A DNA stretch of 64,000 nt from Pacificibacter marinus (GCF_018860665.1 NZ_JAHKPK010000025.1:100279-164278), one strand, 5' to 3'; counted from the stretch's first letter, positions 43,350-53,454 are shown. Made by a program: numbers and translations. Notes: generated by a model from the sequence alone, not told the origin.

Positions 43350-44720
43350 ATGATCACAGACACTCAATTTACCGAACTTTCTCTCGTTCTAGAGGGTCGC
43401 GTGACTCGTTCCAAGTCCGATCTTGATTTACATGGCCAATCCGAGACGTGGTTTGCAAATGCGGCCCCTGATGCTGTGGCCTATCCGCATACGACGGCAG
43501 AAGTCAGCGCGCTGATGAAGATATGTCACGCGCAGGCGATTCCTGTCATCGGCTGGGGCACCGGCACCTCGCTTGAGGGGCAAAGTTTAGCAGTGCATGG
43601 CGGGTTATGTGTTGATTTTTCAAAGATGAACGCGATCCTAAAGGTTCATGATGCGGATATGGACGTCACGGTGCAACCCGGCGTGACCCGTGAACAGTTG
43701 AACACTGATCTTCGCTCCACCGGTTTGATGTTTCCCGTTGATCCCGGCGCCAATGCATCGCTTGGCGGCATGGCGATGACGCGGGCCTCTGGCACCACCG
43801 CCGTGCGCTATGGCACGATGCGCGACAATGTCATTGGACTCGAAGTGGTTTTGGCCGATGGCACGATCATTCACACCGGATCGCGGGCACGCAAATCGTC
43901 CAGCGGTTACGACCTAACTGCGCTTTTCGTCGGCTCCGAGGGCACCCTTGGCCTTGTTACCGAACTCACACTGCGTTTGCATGGACAGCCTGAGACGATC
44001 AATGCGGCGGTCTGCGCCTTTGATGATTTGGACAGTGCTGTGAACGCGGTGATGGCGACGATCCAAATGGGCATTCCCATGGCGCGTATCGAATTTTTGG
44101 ACAGCAAAAGTGTTGAAGCGGTGAACGCCTACGCTGGGACGACTTATCCTTTGATGCCTCATTTGTTCGTTGAATTTCACGGCTCTGAGGTGGGCGTCGC
44201 CGATCAAGTGGCGATGTTTGGCGAAATCGTTCAGGATTTTGGCGCATCCGGTTTTGACTGGGCCGCGAAACTTGAGGACCGCAACGCGCTCTGGACACTG
44301 CGCCACAACGCATTCTATGCCTGTTTGGCATTGAAAAAGGGATGTATTTCCGTTGTCACGGACATTTGCGTGCCGATCTCAAAACTGGCCGAAGCCGTCC
44401 GCGAGACGGCGGATGACATCGCGAAATCCTTTATTGACGGGCCCATTTTGGGTCACGTAGGGGATGGCAACTTTCATTCGGTCTTGCTGGTTGAGCCCGA
44501 CAACGAATTGGAGCTGGCCGAGGCCAAACGATTGGCGCACCGCATGGCATTGCGCGCGCTCAAACTCGGCGGGACGGTCACTGGCGAACATGGGATCGGG
44601 CTTGGCAAAAAAGATTTCATGACGCGCGAACACGGGGCCGAGGCTTGGGCCGCCATGGGAGCGTTGAAAGCGGCACTTGATCCAAAAAATATCATGAACC
44701 CTGGAAAGCTTGTGCCGTAA
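43350..44720 (+). CDS. FAD-linked 2-hydroxyacid dehydrogenase (D-lactate/glycolate oxidase family)
   Basis: 456 residues from ATG 43350; the TTG at 43278 overlaps the CLC promoter region. An FAD_binding_4 domain (about 40-180) has GWGTGTSLEG and the GANASLGGMAMTRASGTTAVRYGTM block; the FAD-oxidase C domain (about 215-455) ends with GTVTGEHGIGLGKKDFM and LDPKNIMNPGKL. The best fit is the mitochondrial-type cytochrome-linked D-lactate dehydrogenase (Dld) or GlcD. The substrate is not decided by sequence alone. It converges on recN 16 bp away. Confidence 0.88.
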   Translation: MITDTQFTELSLVLEGRVTRSKSDLDLHGQSETWFANAAPDAVAYPHTTAEVSALMKICHAQAIPVIGWGTGTSLEGQSLAVHGGLCVDFSKMNAILKVHDADMDVTVQPGVTREQLNTDLRSTGLMFPVDPGANASLGGMAMTRASGTTAVRYGTMRDNVIGLEVVLADGTIIHTGSRARKSSSGYDLTALFVGSEGTLGLVTELTLRLHGQPETINAAVCAFDDLDSAVNAVMATIQMGIPMARIEFLDSKSVEAVNAYAGTTYPLMPHLFVEFHGSEVGVADQVAMFGEIVQDFGASGFDWAAKLEDRNALWTLRHNAFYACLALKKGCISVVTDICVPISKLAEAVRETADDIAKSFIDGPILGHVGDGNFHSVLLVEPDNELELAEAKRLAHRMALRALKLGGTVTGEHGIGLGKKDFMTREHGAEAWAAMGALKAALDPKNIMNPGKLVP

Positions 44721-44736
44721 ATCTTGGGGCCAAGCT

Positions 44737-46389
44737 CTAGCCGTCGAGCAAAGCCTGTGCTGCCGCGCGCGCTGGGTCTGTGACTGTATCACCCGACAAC
44801 ATCCGCGCGATTTCATCGATACGATCTTGGTCGATCAGCGGCACCACTTCGGACAATGTCATGCCATTCTCGACCCGTTTTGCCACACGCCAATGATGTG
44901 CGCCCAAAGCGGCCACTTGCGGCGAGTGAGTGACGACAAGCACTTGTCCGTCAGCGGCCAAGGCTTTCAGGCGACGCCCGACAGCATCCGCCGTGGCCCC
45001 GCCAACGCCACGATCAATCTCATCAAAGATCATCGTCACGTCAGACTGATCACGCGTCAGACAGACTTTGAGCGCCAGCAAAAATCGTGACAACTCGCCA
45101 CCTGATGCAATCTTATTGAGCGGCCCCGCAGGGGCACCGGGATTGGTCGCGACAGTGAACGACACGGCATCTTGTCCGTCAGGGCCAGCGTCGCCAGCAT
45201 CAACCAGCGTGGCAAAAACCGCGCGCTCCATTTTGAGTGGCGCAAGTTCGGCCCCCATCAACGCATCCAATTCTTTGGCGGCTGCGACGCGCGCTTTGGT
45301 CAAGGCACTTGCAGCCTGCGTGTAAAGAGCCTCCGCGTCTTTCAATTCTTGTTCGAGACGGATCAAATCATCCGCCCCACCATCAAGCGATTTAAGTTTG
45401 CTGCGCAATGTATCGGCGAAAGGCCCCAAGTCATCTGCCAGAACGTTGTGCTTGCGTGCGAGGCCGCGAATGGCAAACAGGCGTTCTTCGATGCTTTCCA
45501 ACTCATGCGGATTGAACTGCAGGGCCTCCATACAGTCCTCGACACCCGATTGCGCTTCGGCCAATTCATTAAGGGTGCGATTGAGCCCCTCAATCGGGGC
45601 ATCCAGACGCCCATCGGCTTTGTCAGCGGCGCCCTCTAACCAGCGCAGCGCATCAATCAAAGCGCCCTCTGCAGCATCATAAGACATGGCTTGATGCGCC
45701 TTGGAAATATCGACAGCAATCTTTTCAGCCGATTGCATCAAGCGACGCTCGGCATCAAGTTTGGCTTCTTCGCCAGCTTCTGGGTTGATTTTATCCAGTT
45801 CGCCCACAGCGTGGCGCAAAAATTCTTCTTCAGCCTTCAGCGCGACCTGTTGATCTTTCGCCACTTTCAAGGACTTGCGGATGACCGCCAGCGTTTTCCA
45901 TGCTTTGCGGGTTTTCTCGAGCTTGGCATCCAATGAACCGAAAGTGTCGAGCAACACACGGTGACCACGAGGGTTCAACAAGCCACGATCATCGTGTTGG
46001 CCGTGCAATTCCACCAACAATTCAGACAAGCGCCGCAGCACATCGCCAGAGACACGACGATCATTGATCCATGCGGTTTTGCGACCATCTGCGGTGTTGA
46101 TACGGCGCAAAATCAATTCGCCATCGCTGGTGTCGATGCCTGCCTCATCCAAGATCGCTTGTGCGACAGGCCCCTGTGGCACATCAAATTCAGCGATCAC
46201 TTCGCCTTGTTTGGCCCCAGCACGAACAAGTTCGGCGCGACCACGCCAGCCCAGAACAAAACCAAGACTGTCGAGCAAGATGGATTTACCCGCGCCAGTC
46301 TCGCCCGTGAGCACGTTGAGACCAGGCTGAAACGACAGTTCCAACCGATCGATAATCAACATGTCACGGATATCGAGACTTCTTAGCAT
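44737..46389 (-). CDS. recN: DNA repair ATPase RecN
   Basis: 550 residues. Walker A is GETGAGKSIL near residue 32; a central coiled-coil region (about 150-350) separates it from the signature and Walker B region IASGGELSRFLLALK...MIFDEIDRGVGG and the D-loop histidine ATHSPQVA-like VVTHSPQVAALGAHH. It is an SMC-like protein acting at double-strand breaks. It forms the downstream end of the division cluster after bamD, with 19 bp between the two genes. Conserved placement in Rhodobacterales. Confidence 0.97.
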   Translation of the reverse strand: MLRSLDIRDMLIIDRLELSFQPGLNVLTGETGAGKSILLDSLGFVLGWRGRAELVRAGAKQGEVIAEFDVPQGPVAQAILDEAGIDTSDGELILRRINTADGRKTAWINDRRVSGDVLRRLSELLVELHGQHDDRGLLNPRGHRVLLDTFGSLDAKLEKTRKAWKTLAVIRKSLKVAKDQQVALKAEEEFLRHAVGELDKINPEAGEEAKLDAERRLMQSAEKIAVDISKAHQAMSYDAAEGALIDALRWLEGAADKADGRLDAPIEGLNRTLNELAEAQSGVEDCMEALQFNPHELESIEERLFAIRGLARKHNVLADDLGPFADTLRSKLKSLDGGADDLIRLEQELKDAEALYTQAASALTKARVAAAKELDALMGAELAPLKMERAVFATLVDAGDAGPDGQDAVSFTVATNPGAPAGPLNKIASGGELSRFLLALKVCLTRDQSDVTMIFDEIDRGVGGATADAVGRRLKALAADGQVLVVTHSPQVAALGAHHWRVAKRVENGMTLSEVVPLIDQDRIDEIARMLSGDTVTDPARAAAQALLDG

Positions 46390-46408
46390 GGTAACGTCAA
46401 GCCACCGA

Positions 46409-47245
46409 TCAGAGCCATTCGCCGCGCACCATTTGGCGGTAAACGGCGCTCAACCAATTGTTGCCCAAAGATTTGACCTCAAGCCCCTGCCCCGTCAACA
46501 AGGCATAGCTGTCCGCATACCATTGGGTGGATTTATAGTTGTGACCCAGAATCGCGCCTGCGGTTTGCGCCTCTTCGGTCAGCCCCAAGGCAAGGTAGGA
46601 TTCGACCAGACGGTGCAAAGCCTCAGCCGTGTGCTGTGTGGTTTGGAATTGCTCAACGACGACACGGAACCGGTTGGTGGCTGCCGTGTAATGTTTGCGT
46701 TTCAGATAGTAACGCCCGATTTCCATTTCTTTGGCTGCCAAATGATCAAACGCCAAATCAAACTTCAAAATCGCCGACCGCGCATATTCGCTTTCGGGGA
46801 ATTGTTCGATCACGACGCGCAGGGCTTGCAGCGCTTGGAATGTCAGACCTTGATCGCGGCCGACGTCATCGATTTGGTCGTAATAGGACAAGGCCAATAG
46901 GTAATGCGCATAGGCGGCATCGGCATCTGTTGGATAGAAATCAATGAAACGTTGGGCTGCGAGACGTGCGGGTTCGTAATCGCGATCACGGTGATAGGAA
47001 AAGGCTTCCATAATCAACGCGCGCTTGGCCCATGACGAATAGGGGTAAAGCCGTTCAATTTCGCCAAAATGATGCGCCGCCGTATCAAAATCATTGGTGC
47101 TGATTTCATATTCTGCGCGCTTGTAGATTTCTTCAGCAGAATAGCCTTCAAGATCACGCGTGGGCGCGACATCTCCACAAGCTGTTAAGACTGCCACTGA
47201 GAAAACTGCTGCCACTTTGAGGCCGCTATACAGTGCTGCACGCAT
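46409..47245 (-). CDS. bamD: Outer-membrane assembly lipoprotein BamD
   Basis: 278 residues from ATG 47245; the frame to 47485 overlaps lpxC and is excluded. The lipoprotein signal ends in the lipobox LTAC with C23 as the lipidated residue. Five TPR-like helices follow (about 38-240), with YPYSSWAKRALIMEAF, RFIDFYPTDADAAYAHYLLALSYYDQI and YLKRKHYTAATNRF. With BamA it folds outer-membrane proteins. It is 136 bp from lpxC and directly upstream of recN. Confidence 0.95.
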   Translation of the reverse strand: MRAALYSGLKVAAVFSVAVLTACGDVAPTRDLEGYSAEEIYKRAEYEISTNDFDTAAHHFGEIERLYPYSSWAKRALIMEAFSYHRDRDYEPARLAAQRFIDFYPTDADAAYAHYLLALSYYDQIDDVGRDQGLTFQALQALRVVIEQFPESEYARSAILKFDLAFDHLAAKEMEIGRYYLKRKHYTAATNRFRVVVEQFQTTQHTAEALHRLVESYLALGLTEEAQTAGAILGHNYKSTQWYADSYALLTGQGLEVKSLGNNWLSAVYRQMVRGEWL

Positions 47246-47381
47246 GAACGTTCCACCTTCGTCAAATATCGTGCCCGCGAACGCGAGCGATGGATCAACT
47301 CCTAGCACAGAATTTTTCGGTGCAAAACGCCTTTGGTGCGGAAAATTAAGAAGTGAAGAGTTGGTGGCGAAAACCAGCGGA

Positions 47382-48323
47382 TCACGCGCAGTAAGCGAGA
47401 TCCAAAGCTGTGACACCTGCCCCGGGCAAAGTTTGCGCTGTCGCTTCGTCAACAGAGACAAAAGCCCATGCGCCGGGTGTTGCAAAAACCTTGCGCAACA
47501 AAGCGTTTGTCATCGCATGCCCTGAGCGTACGCCAACGTAACGCCCAAGAATCGGTGCACCCGCAAGCGCCAAGTCCCCCAAAGCATCCAACATTTTGTG
47601 GCGGACAGGTTCATCTTCGTGGCGCAGACCAGCCACCCCACCTTCGACCTTAGCGCCATCAAACACGATGGCGTTTTCACCGGGAACTCCCCCAAGCGCA
47701 AGACCGTTGGATTGCATCCAATCCACCTCGGCTTTGCGGCAAAATGTACGGCAGTTCGACAATTCACGAATGAAAGCCCCGTTGGCCATCACAAGATTTT
47801 TACTTTGCACGCCAATCGCCGCGTCTTCAAAATCGATATGAAAATCAATTTCCAAGGTCTCTGCGGCTTCCAAACGCGCTGTCGCATCGCCAAGGATGAC
47901 CTCAACAGGTTTCAAAATCTTCAAGGCACGGCTTGGCCCCTCTTGGCGTGACAGGCCTGCGTCCAGAATAGCGGAGACAAAAGGCGCAGCAGACCCGTCC
48001 TCGATTGGCACTTCGGGTCCGTTGACATGCACAAGAGCATTGGTCACGCCACAGCCAGCAAGCGCCGCCATGATGTGTTCAATTGTTGAAATCTCAACGC
48101 CATCATCATTGCGGATCAGCGTGCACAGTTTGGAAGGCACGACAGAATCCCAACGCGCAGCAATCGAGGCGTTACGGGTATCCGTGACATCGGCGGCGAT
48201 ATCGGACCGTACAAAGGAAATGCCAGAGTTTGCGCGTGCAGGTTCAATCGTCATCCGCACCGGCGCACCAGAGTGAAGGCCTACGCCATCAAAGGTAATT
48301 GTCTTGGCAACTGTCTTTTGCAC
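47382..48323 (-). CDS. lpxC: UDP-3-O-acyl-N-acetylglucosamine deacetylase
   Basis: 313 residues from a GTG at 48323 behind GAGG; a TTG at 48335 would leave no room for a ribosome site. Zinc ligands are H83 in STIEHIMAAL, H242 and D246 in RHKMLDALGD; the catalytic base region is E82 and H269 in SGHAM. LpxC performs the committed step of lipid A synthesis. It lies downstream of ftsZ, a conserved position in the alphaproteobacterial cluster, after the ftsZ terminator. Confidence 0.96.
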   Translation of the reverse strand: MQKTVAKTITFDGVGLHSGAPVRMTIEPARANSGISFVRSDIAADVTDTRNASIAARWDSVVPSKLCTLIRNDDGVEISTIEHIMAALAGCGVTNALVHVNGPEVPIEDGSAAPFVSAILDAGLSRQEGPSRALKILKPVEVILGDATARLEAAETLEIDFHIDFEDAAIGVQSKNLVMANGAFIRELSNCRTFCRKAEVDWMQSNGLALGGVPGENAIVFDGAKVEGGVAGLRHEDEPVRHKMLDALGDLALAGAPILGRYVGVRSGHAMTNALLRKVFATPGAWAFVSVDEATAQTLPGAGVTALDLAYCA

Positions 48324-48529
48324 GCTGTGCCTCAATCCTTAGTTCGTTTACTGTGGCCCCCGTCAAATCGACGCACACCAACGCAGCAAAACTTGTTGAG
48401 ACTTGGTTAAGCATCTTTGGACAACCACTCAACTCAATCTTTGTAACGGAATGTAACATAGCCCCCGCGCCACGGGCGACAAATCGCGCACACTCGTGCT
48501 GCATCGCAGCAAGCAATTGATAAATAAGA
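48324..48529 (-). promoter_or_regulatory. lpxC upstream region
   Basis: About 200 bp between the ftsZ terminator and lpxC. It must hold the lpxC promoter, but no consensus pair is clear. A 75-codon frame here (48289-48516) overlaps lpxC and has no family match. Confidence 0.35.
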
Positions 48530-48555
48530 AAAAGGCCGGAATAAACCGGCCTTTT
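48530..48555 (-). terminator. Terminator after ftsZ
   Basis: Perfect 10-bp stem AAAAGGCCGG/CCGGCCTTTT with AATAAA loop, 66 nt after the ftsZ stop. Confidence 0.9.
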
Positions 48556-48621
48556 AAAACTCTATGTAATACAAATTGTGATCACGCTAATGCAGGAAAA
48601 CCCCGCATCTCGCGAAAACTA

Positions 48622-50286
48622 TCAGTTTGCCTGACGACGCAGGAACGCTGGGATTTCAATCTTCTCTTGTTCAGGATTCGGATCCTGATCTTCGTCGTAA
48701 GACTGATGCACTTGTGGCTGGCGGCTCGGTTGAGCCGCTTGGCGCGCAACAGGCGCAGCGTGACGAGGCTGTTCAGCTTGCGCCTCTTCCGCGCCATTTC
48801 CAGTCATACGACCAATCAAAGAATTGATACCAAAACGGCCCTGCTTGGGTTGCTCAGGCGCGCCAAAACTGCGCGATTGCGGACCTGGATGCTGGACTTG
48901 AGGTTGCTGCGGTTGACGGTGCATTGGCGCTTCAGGGCGCTTAGACACAGCCGCTTGCAAACGTGACATCGCCTCAGGAGAAGGCACACCCGCAGATGGC
49001 GCGCGTGGCGCAACATAGGCGTCCGCTTCCGGTTCATGCATAGAGGGCTGATAGGTTGGCTCCGGACGCGGCTGATAGGCAGGCGCAGGCATTTCATCGG
49101 CGGTATCAAACAGCTCTTCGGCTTGCTCTTCTGCCGCAGCAGCATGGGCGTCAAAGACATCCAAAGTGGGTTGTGCAGGCGCTTGCTGCTGGACTGGTGC
49201 CTCTTGCGGCTCTGGCTGTGCAACAGGTGCAGGTGCAGCTTCGACTGCAGCAATAGCAGCCGCAGGAGCGAGAGGCTCAGCCAGACGACGACGTGGCGTT
49301 GGCATATCAGCTGAGCTTGGTGCCGCATCGATACCTGTGGCCACAACAGACACACGCATTTTGCCCCCCAAGGACGGATCCATAGTAGAGCCGACGATGA
49401 TGTTGGCTTCTGGATCGACTTCTTCGCGGATGCGGTTGGCGGCTTCGTCGAGTTCGAACAAGGTCAAATCGTCGCCGCCGGTGATGTTGATCAGAACGCC
49501 TTTGGCGCCCATCAGTGACATCTCGTCGAGCAATGGGTTTGCGATGGCTTTTTCTGCCGCTTGGATCGCGCGATCTTCGCCCTCTGCCTCGCCTGTGCCC
49601 ATCATAGCTTTGCCCATCTCGTCCATCACAGCGCGAACATCTGCAAAGTCGAGGTTGATCAGACCGGGGCGAACCATCAAATCAGTCACACCCTTCACGC
49701 CTTGGTACAACACGTCATCGGCCATAGAAAAGGCATCGGTGAAGGTCGTCTTCTCATTGGCAAGACGGAACAGGTTTTGGTTCGGAATGATGATCAATGT
49801 GTCGACCATCTTTTGCAACGCTTCAACACCTTCATCGGCTTGGCGCATCCGTTTGTTGCCTTCAAACTGGAAAGGCTTGGTTACGACACCAACGGTCAAA
49901 ACGCCCAACTCACGCGCGGCTTGCGCGATGATTGGGGCTGCACCCGTGCCCGTGCCACCGCCCATACCAGCCGTAATGAAACACATGTGAGCGCCAGCAA
50001 GGTGATCAACAATGGCTTCGATGCTCTCTTCAGCTGCGGCGGCACCAACAGTGGGGCGCGCGCCAGCACCGAGACCTTCGGTCACTTTGATGCCGATTTG
50101 AATTTTTGCTGCGGCGTTGGAATGCTGCAAAGCCTGTGCGTCGGTGTTCGCAACAACGAATTCAACGCCTTCAAGCTCTTTTTCAATCATGTTGTTGACC
50201 GCATTACCACCGGCGCCGCCGACGCCAAACACTGTAATACGAGGTTTCAACTCTTCCCGCTCGGGCATTGTGAGGTTCAAAGCCAT
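48622..50286 (-). CDS. ftsZ: Cell division GTPase FtsZ
   Basis: 554 residues. The GTPase domain (about 15-320) has [12 protein letters not shown], the tubulin signature [10 protein letters not shown] and [12 protein letters not shown]7 loop [10 protein letters not shown] is intact. The long Gln/Pro/Ala-rich linker (about 325-540) and the C-terminal peptide [10 protein letters not shown] are typical of Rhodobacterales FtsZ. It polymerises into the division ring. A 469-bp region with several hairpins separates it from ftsA, so it probably has its own promoter. Confidence 0.97.
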   Translation of the reverse strand: MALNLTMPEREELKPRITVFGVGGAGGNAVNNMIEKELEGVEFVVANTDAQALQHSNAAAKIQIGIKVTEGLGAGARPTVGAAAAEESIEAIVDHLAGAHMCFITAGMGGGTGTGAAPIIAQAARELGVLTVGVVTKPFQFEGNKRMRQADEGVEALQKMVDTLIIIPNQNLFRLANEKTTFTDAFSMADDVLYQGVKGVTDLMVRPGLINLDFADVRAVMDEMGKAMMGTGEAEGEDRAIQAAEKAIANPLLDEMSLMGAKGVLINITGGDDLTLFELDEAANRIREEVDPEANIIVGSTMDPSLGGKMRVSVVATGIDAAPSSADMPTPRRRLAEPLAPAAAIAAVEAAPAPVAQPEPQEAPVQQQAPAQPTLDVFDAHAAAAEEQAEELFDTADEMPAPAYQPRPEPTYQPSMHEPEADAYVAPRAPSAGVPSPEAMSRLQAAVSKRPEAPMHRQPQQPQVQHPGPQSRSFGAPEQPKQGRFGINSLIGRMTGNGAEEAQAEQPRHAAPVARQAAQPSRQPQVHQSYDEDQDPNPEQEKIEIPAFLRRQAN

Positions 50287-50755
50287 GATCTACCGCCTGT
50301 TTTATCTGTTTACGAGGCAGCGCGCTGTCCCACACACTTGCCCTTTGACTGTCCCTGCCCAACATTGCGCCGGACAAATCTTACCTATTCACCATCCATC
50401 CTATGGGTTTTCGACAGCGGCGTCACCCAAAAAACACAGTCGAGACACAAAATGTGGTAGAATATTACATAAAGTTAGGCGGTATTTTGCGCACCCCCTC
50501 TATATTTGGGGTCAAAGACGTCAAAATACCCTAGCCGCAAAACACTCTTGCGGAGAAAACGGGGCTAAACCCCGCAAACGTTAACACTTTTGTCAAAGCA
50601 CTGCTCGGCACCTGACACGAATCTGACGATCTCGATCCTTAGGATTCTCTGATCAGCCCTCATAGGGTCACTTCGTAACACGATGTTAATATGAAACAGC
50701 GCGCGTGCAAACCTATTTCACACACGCACCAATCACAATTCAGCTTTTGCAAACC
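50287..50755 (-). promoter_or_regulatory. ftsA-ftsZ intergenic leader
   Basis: 469 bp with no gene. On the plus strand, CGGGG-CTAAA-CCCCG (about 50560-50574) sits within the wider pair TTGCGG/CCGCAA, so two foldings compete. TTGACA on the minus strand near 50598 and several A/T-rich -10-like sequences are possible ftsZ promoter parts; none has ideal spacing. No CtrA TTAA-N7-TTAA box was found here. Confidence 0.45.
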
Positions 50756-52087
50756 TTACCAATTTTCTTTGAACCAACGCACTGCGCGCTTCAAAGAACG
50801 CGCAGGATAGCGCTCAGCCGGAATTTCAAAGTCCCACCATTCATCTTGCGGGTTCGCAGCAAAAAGGCATAGCCCAACAGCAGAGGCAAAAGCTGCACCC
50901 GTTGCTGCCTGCGGCAGACCTTGAACGCGCAAAGGCCGACCAATGCGCACCTGTTGCCCCAGAATTTTCGGCGCCAACCCATCAAGACCAGGGATCTGAC
51001 TTGCCCCCCCTGTCAAAACGATCTGTTGGCTTGGCAGGTGTTCAAACCCAGCCGCATCCAAACAATCGCGCACGCCTTCGAGAATTTCTTCAACACGCGG
51101 ACGGATGATGCCGATAAGTTCAGCACGTGACACAGTACGACGATCGCGCTCCCAATCGCCGCTGTCGCCGCCAATCTCGATCATTTCGCGATCATCCATT
51201 CCAGTGGCGACAACACCACCATAAAAGGTCTTGATCCGCTCCGCCGTCGCGTTTGGAATTTGCAGACCCATCGCAATGTCTGAAGTCACTTGATCCCCGC
51301 CCATGCGCACGGAATCGGCATAGATCATGTGTTTTTTCATAAAGATCGACACATCCGAAGCACCGCCACCAAGATCGACACAGGCCGCGCCCAACTCTTG
51401 TTCATCCTCGACCAAAGCCGACACGCCCGCCATATAAGCAGAGGACGCAATGCCCGCCACTTCAAGATCGCAACGCTTAATACAATACAAAAGGTTCTGG
51501 ATCGTCGCCGTATCGACAGTCAACATGTGCATATCAACCGCCAAAGTGGACCCAATCTGACCACGTGGATCAGCCATGCCCGAGCGGTGGTCCAGCGCAA
51601 AATTTACCGGTTGCGCGTGGATGACTTCGCGATGCGCACCGTAATCTGGCACATCGCTAGAGGCCAGAACCCGCGCCACATCTTGTTCCGACACGGACTC
51701 ACCTTCGAGATCAACCTGGCCTGCCAAGCCATAAGAGCGCGGCGCGCCCCCAGAGAAACAGGCGATCACGTGATCCACACGGGTCTGCGCCATTTTCTGT
51801 GCGGCTTGCACGGCAGTCCGAATGGCGCGTTCTGTTTCACCCATGGCGTCAATTTCGCCAAATTTCACACCGCGAGACCGCGTTGTCGCAGCGCCAATCA
51901 CCCGAAACCCTGACTGACCCGCAAGCGTGCCAACACCGTCAGCCCCGACGAATTTGTCACCATCAAAGCGCAAAACAAGACAGGCAATCTTTGATGTGCC
52001 CACGTCCAGAATAGCGATGACACCGCGTTGGATAGCCGCTTTGCGCATATTGCGCATGGCGCGTTGAGCAGAGTAAAGATCGGTCAT
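50756..52087 (-). CDS. ftsA: Cell division actin-like protein FtsA
   Basis: 443 residues from ATG 52087 behind GGAG; the frame reaches upstream into ftsQ. The ATPase phosphate-1 motif is LDVGTSKIACLV, the phosphate-2 motif VDLGGGASDVSIF, and the adenosine motif LTGGASQIPGLD. The SHS2/1C domain lies at about 105-190. The C-terminal RAVRWFKENW is the amphipathic membrane-binding helix. It tethers FtsZ to the membrane. It follows ftsQ by 16 bp. Confidence 0.97.
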   Translation of the reverse strand: MTDLYSAQRAMRNMRKAAIQRGVIAILDVGTSKIACLVLRFDGDKFVGADGVGTLAGQSGFRVIGAATTRSRGVKFGEIDAMGETERAIRTAVQAAQKMAQTRVDHVIACFSGGAPRSYGLAGQVDLEGESVSEQDVARVLASSDVPDYGAHREVIHAQPVNFALDHRSGMADPRGQIGSTLAVDMHMLTVDTATIQNLLYCIKRCDLEVAGIASSAYMAGVSALVEDEQELGAACVDLGGGASDVSIFMKKHMIYADSVRMGGDQVTSDIAMGLQIPNATAERIKTFYGGVVATGMDDREMIEIGGDSGDWERDRRTVSRAELIGIIRPRVEEILEGVRDCLDAAGFEHLPSQQIVLTGGASQIPGLDGLAPKILGQQVRIGRPLRVQGLPQAATGAAFASAVGLCLFAANPQDEWWDFEIPAERYPARSLKRAVRWFKENW

Positions 52088-52103
52088 AGTAAAAACACTC
52101 CGG

Positions 52104-53069
52104 TTATAGCCCCTGAAGACGGCGGAATTCATCACGTGCGGCGTCTGAAATCCGCAATGTGTGCCGGTCCGGGTTACGCATATCGACGGCGCGCACATCG
52201 CGCGCCAATAGATCTTGGGCTTGATCCAAGGCAATCACTTGGGCCAGCGCCGCAAAAGGATTGGTCTCGGGCAGCATAATGACTTGGTCGTTGTCCAAAA
52301 TGATATCCCAACGACGTTCGCCGACTCGCACGATACCACGCATCCTGTCCATCAAAGGCTCGGCTGCTTTAAGCAAACCTAAAGCTTGGGCCACTTCGCG
52401 CTCAGCCCCCTCGCCCGCGATCAGCGGCAAATCAGGGCGATCCAAGCGAGAAGCCAAAGCGGAAACCCGATGCCCATCAACATCAAGCAGTTCAAGCCCT
52501 TGCGGACCACGCCACACGACGGAGGGCACACGTTCGGTGATATCCACCTGCAAAATCCCGCCAGCGCGCACACGCAAACCGACACTCGCAACGGCATCCA
52601 GACCTTCGATCTGATCAAGCATTCCATTCAGGTCGAGATCAAATGAGGAAATCGGAAAATCGACAGGGGCCACTTCGCGAATGTCGGCAGACAAATCGGG
52701 AGAAGCGCCATCGATCGCCATCATCTTGACCATAAACTCTGGGCGGTTTTGCAGCTCGGCTTTCATCACATCATACTGATCAGCGATGATTTGGCGGTTG
52801 TCCTCATTGGAGACCCAAACCCCAACGACCGCCACAAGAACCGCAAGGGGGGCCAATTTGCGCATCGCAAAGCGAAACGACGGGGTCAACCACAAGCGGC
52901 TCATCTTATAGGCGGCACGGGAGGGAGCTGGATCACGTGGGCGCGGCGCAGCACTTTCGCTTACGCCTGTGCGCGCTCGGATCACCCGCGCCACAGCCTC
53001 GGATACGCGGACGGACCCTCCGGCAGACGCAGGTTTGGCAAAGGTCAATGGATCTACAGGACGCGTCAT
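52104..53069 (-). CDS. ftsQ: Cell division protein FtsQ
   Basis: 321 residues from ATG 53069 behind CGGAGG, which overlaps the stop of the preceding ddl-relic frame by the ATGA junction. A cytoplasmic basic N-terminus (1-65) precedes one membrane span (about 72-88), a POTRA domain (about 105-175, MAIDGASPDLSADIREVA) and the FtsQ domain (about 180-300, ITERVPSVVWRG). It belongs to the FtsQLB divisome subcomplex. The upstream position normally held by ddl is degraded. Confidence 0.95.
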   Translation of the reverse strand: MTRPVDPLTFAKPASAGGSVRVSEAVARVIRARTGVSESAAPRPRDPAPSRAAYKMSRLWLTPSFRFAMRKLAPLAVLVAVVGVWVSNEDNRQIIADQYDVMKAELQNRPEFMVKMMAIDGASPDLSADIREVAPVDFPISSFDLDLNGMLDQIEGLDAVASVGLRVRAGGILQVDITERVPSVVWRGPQGLELLDVDGHRVSALASRLDRPDLPLIAGEGAEREVAQALGLLKAAEPLMDRMRGIVRVGERRWDIILDNDQVIMLPETNPFAALAQVIALDQAQDLLARDVRAVDMRNPDRHTLRISDAARDEFRRLQGL

Positions 53070-53320
53070 TTGACCTCCGACATTAAAGACTGAGGCTGCG
53101 ATAAGGCAAAAACTGACAAAAACTGGTGCGATAAAACATAAACTGTATCGGCGACACAAATCCGCTGACGCAGCACTGCGCCTGAGTCTGAACCGACATC
53201 TTTTCTCACTATGCCCCTAAGCGCGGCAGCGCCAATACGCCACGACGACAACGACGCCTCGCGTTCAAACGAAGCCACGTCAATCGATACCGCCACTTTT
53301 CGGGGTGTCCTGCTCGACAT
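53066..53320 (-). pseudogene. ddl: Relic of D-alanine--D-alanine ligase gene ddl
   Basis: An 84-codon frame from ATG 53320 (TTG at 53389 extends it by 23 codons), ending in an ATGA overlap with ftsQ, which is the ancestral ddl slot. Residues 1-20 (SSRTPRKVAV...FEREASLSS) match the Ddl N-terminus (VAVLMGG-x-S-x-EREVSLSSG), followed by AAALRG and KDVGSDSGAVL at the right places. The glycine-rich loop is destroyed. After about codon 55 nothing matches, and the whole ATP-grasp catalytic domain (about 250 residues) is missing. The 3' part contains two CAAAAACTG copies (53107-53115, 53117-53125) and TGCGATAA twice (53097, 53127). It cannot encode an active ligase. Confidence 0.6.
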
Positions 53321-53454
53321 ACCCACAAGTGCCTCATACTCCGGAACCTTTTTGGTCCCTGTGCTTTTTTTGAACCTTTTGCGGTTCAATTTATACTTAT
53401 CTCATAAGGGCTAAGCCCAAATCACCTCATTTGCAAAGAGGTCTTGCGAATCGT

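Noticed and set aside
48289-48516. 75-codon frame upstream of lpxC
   Set aside because: Overlaps the lpxC start, shows no motif and lies in the expected promoter region.
49166-49990. 274-codon frame antisense to ftsZ
   Set aside because: Ala/Ser-rich low complexity produced by the opposite strand of the FtsZ linker and GTPase domain.
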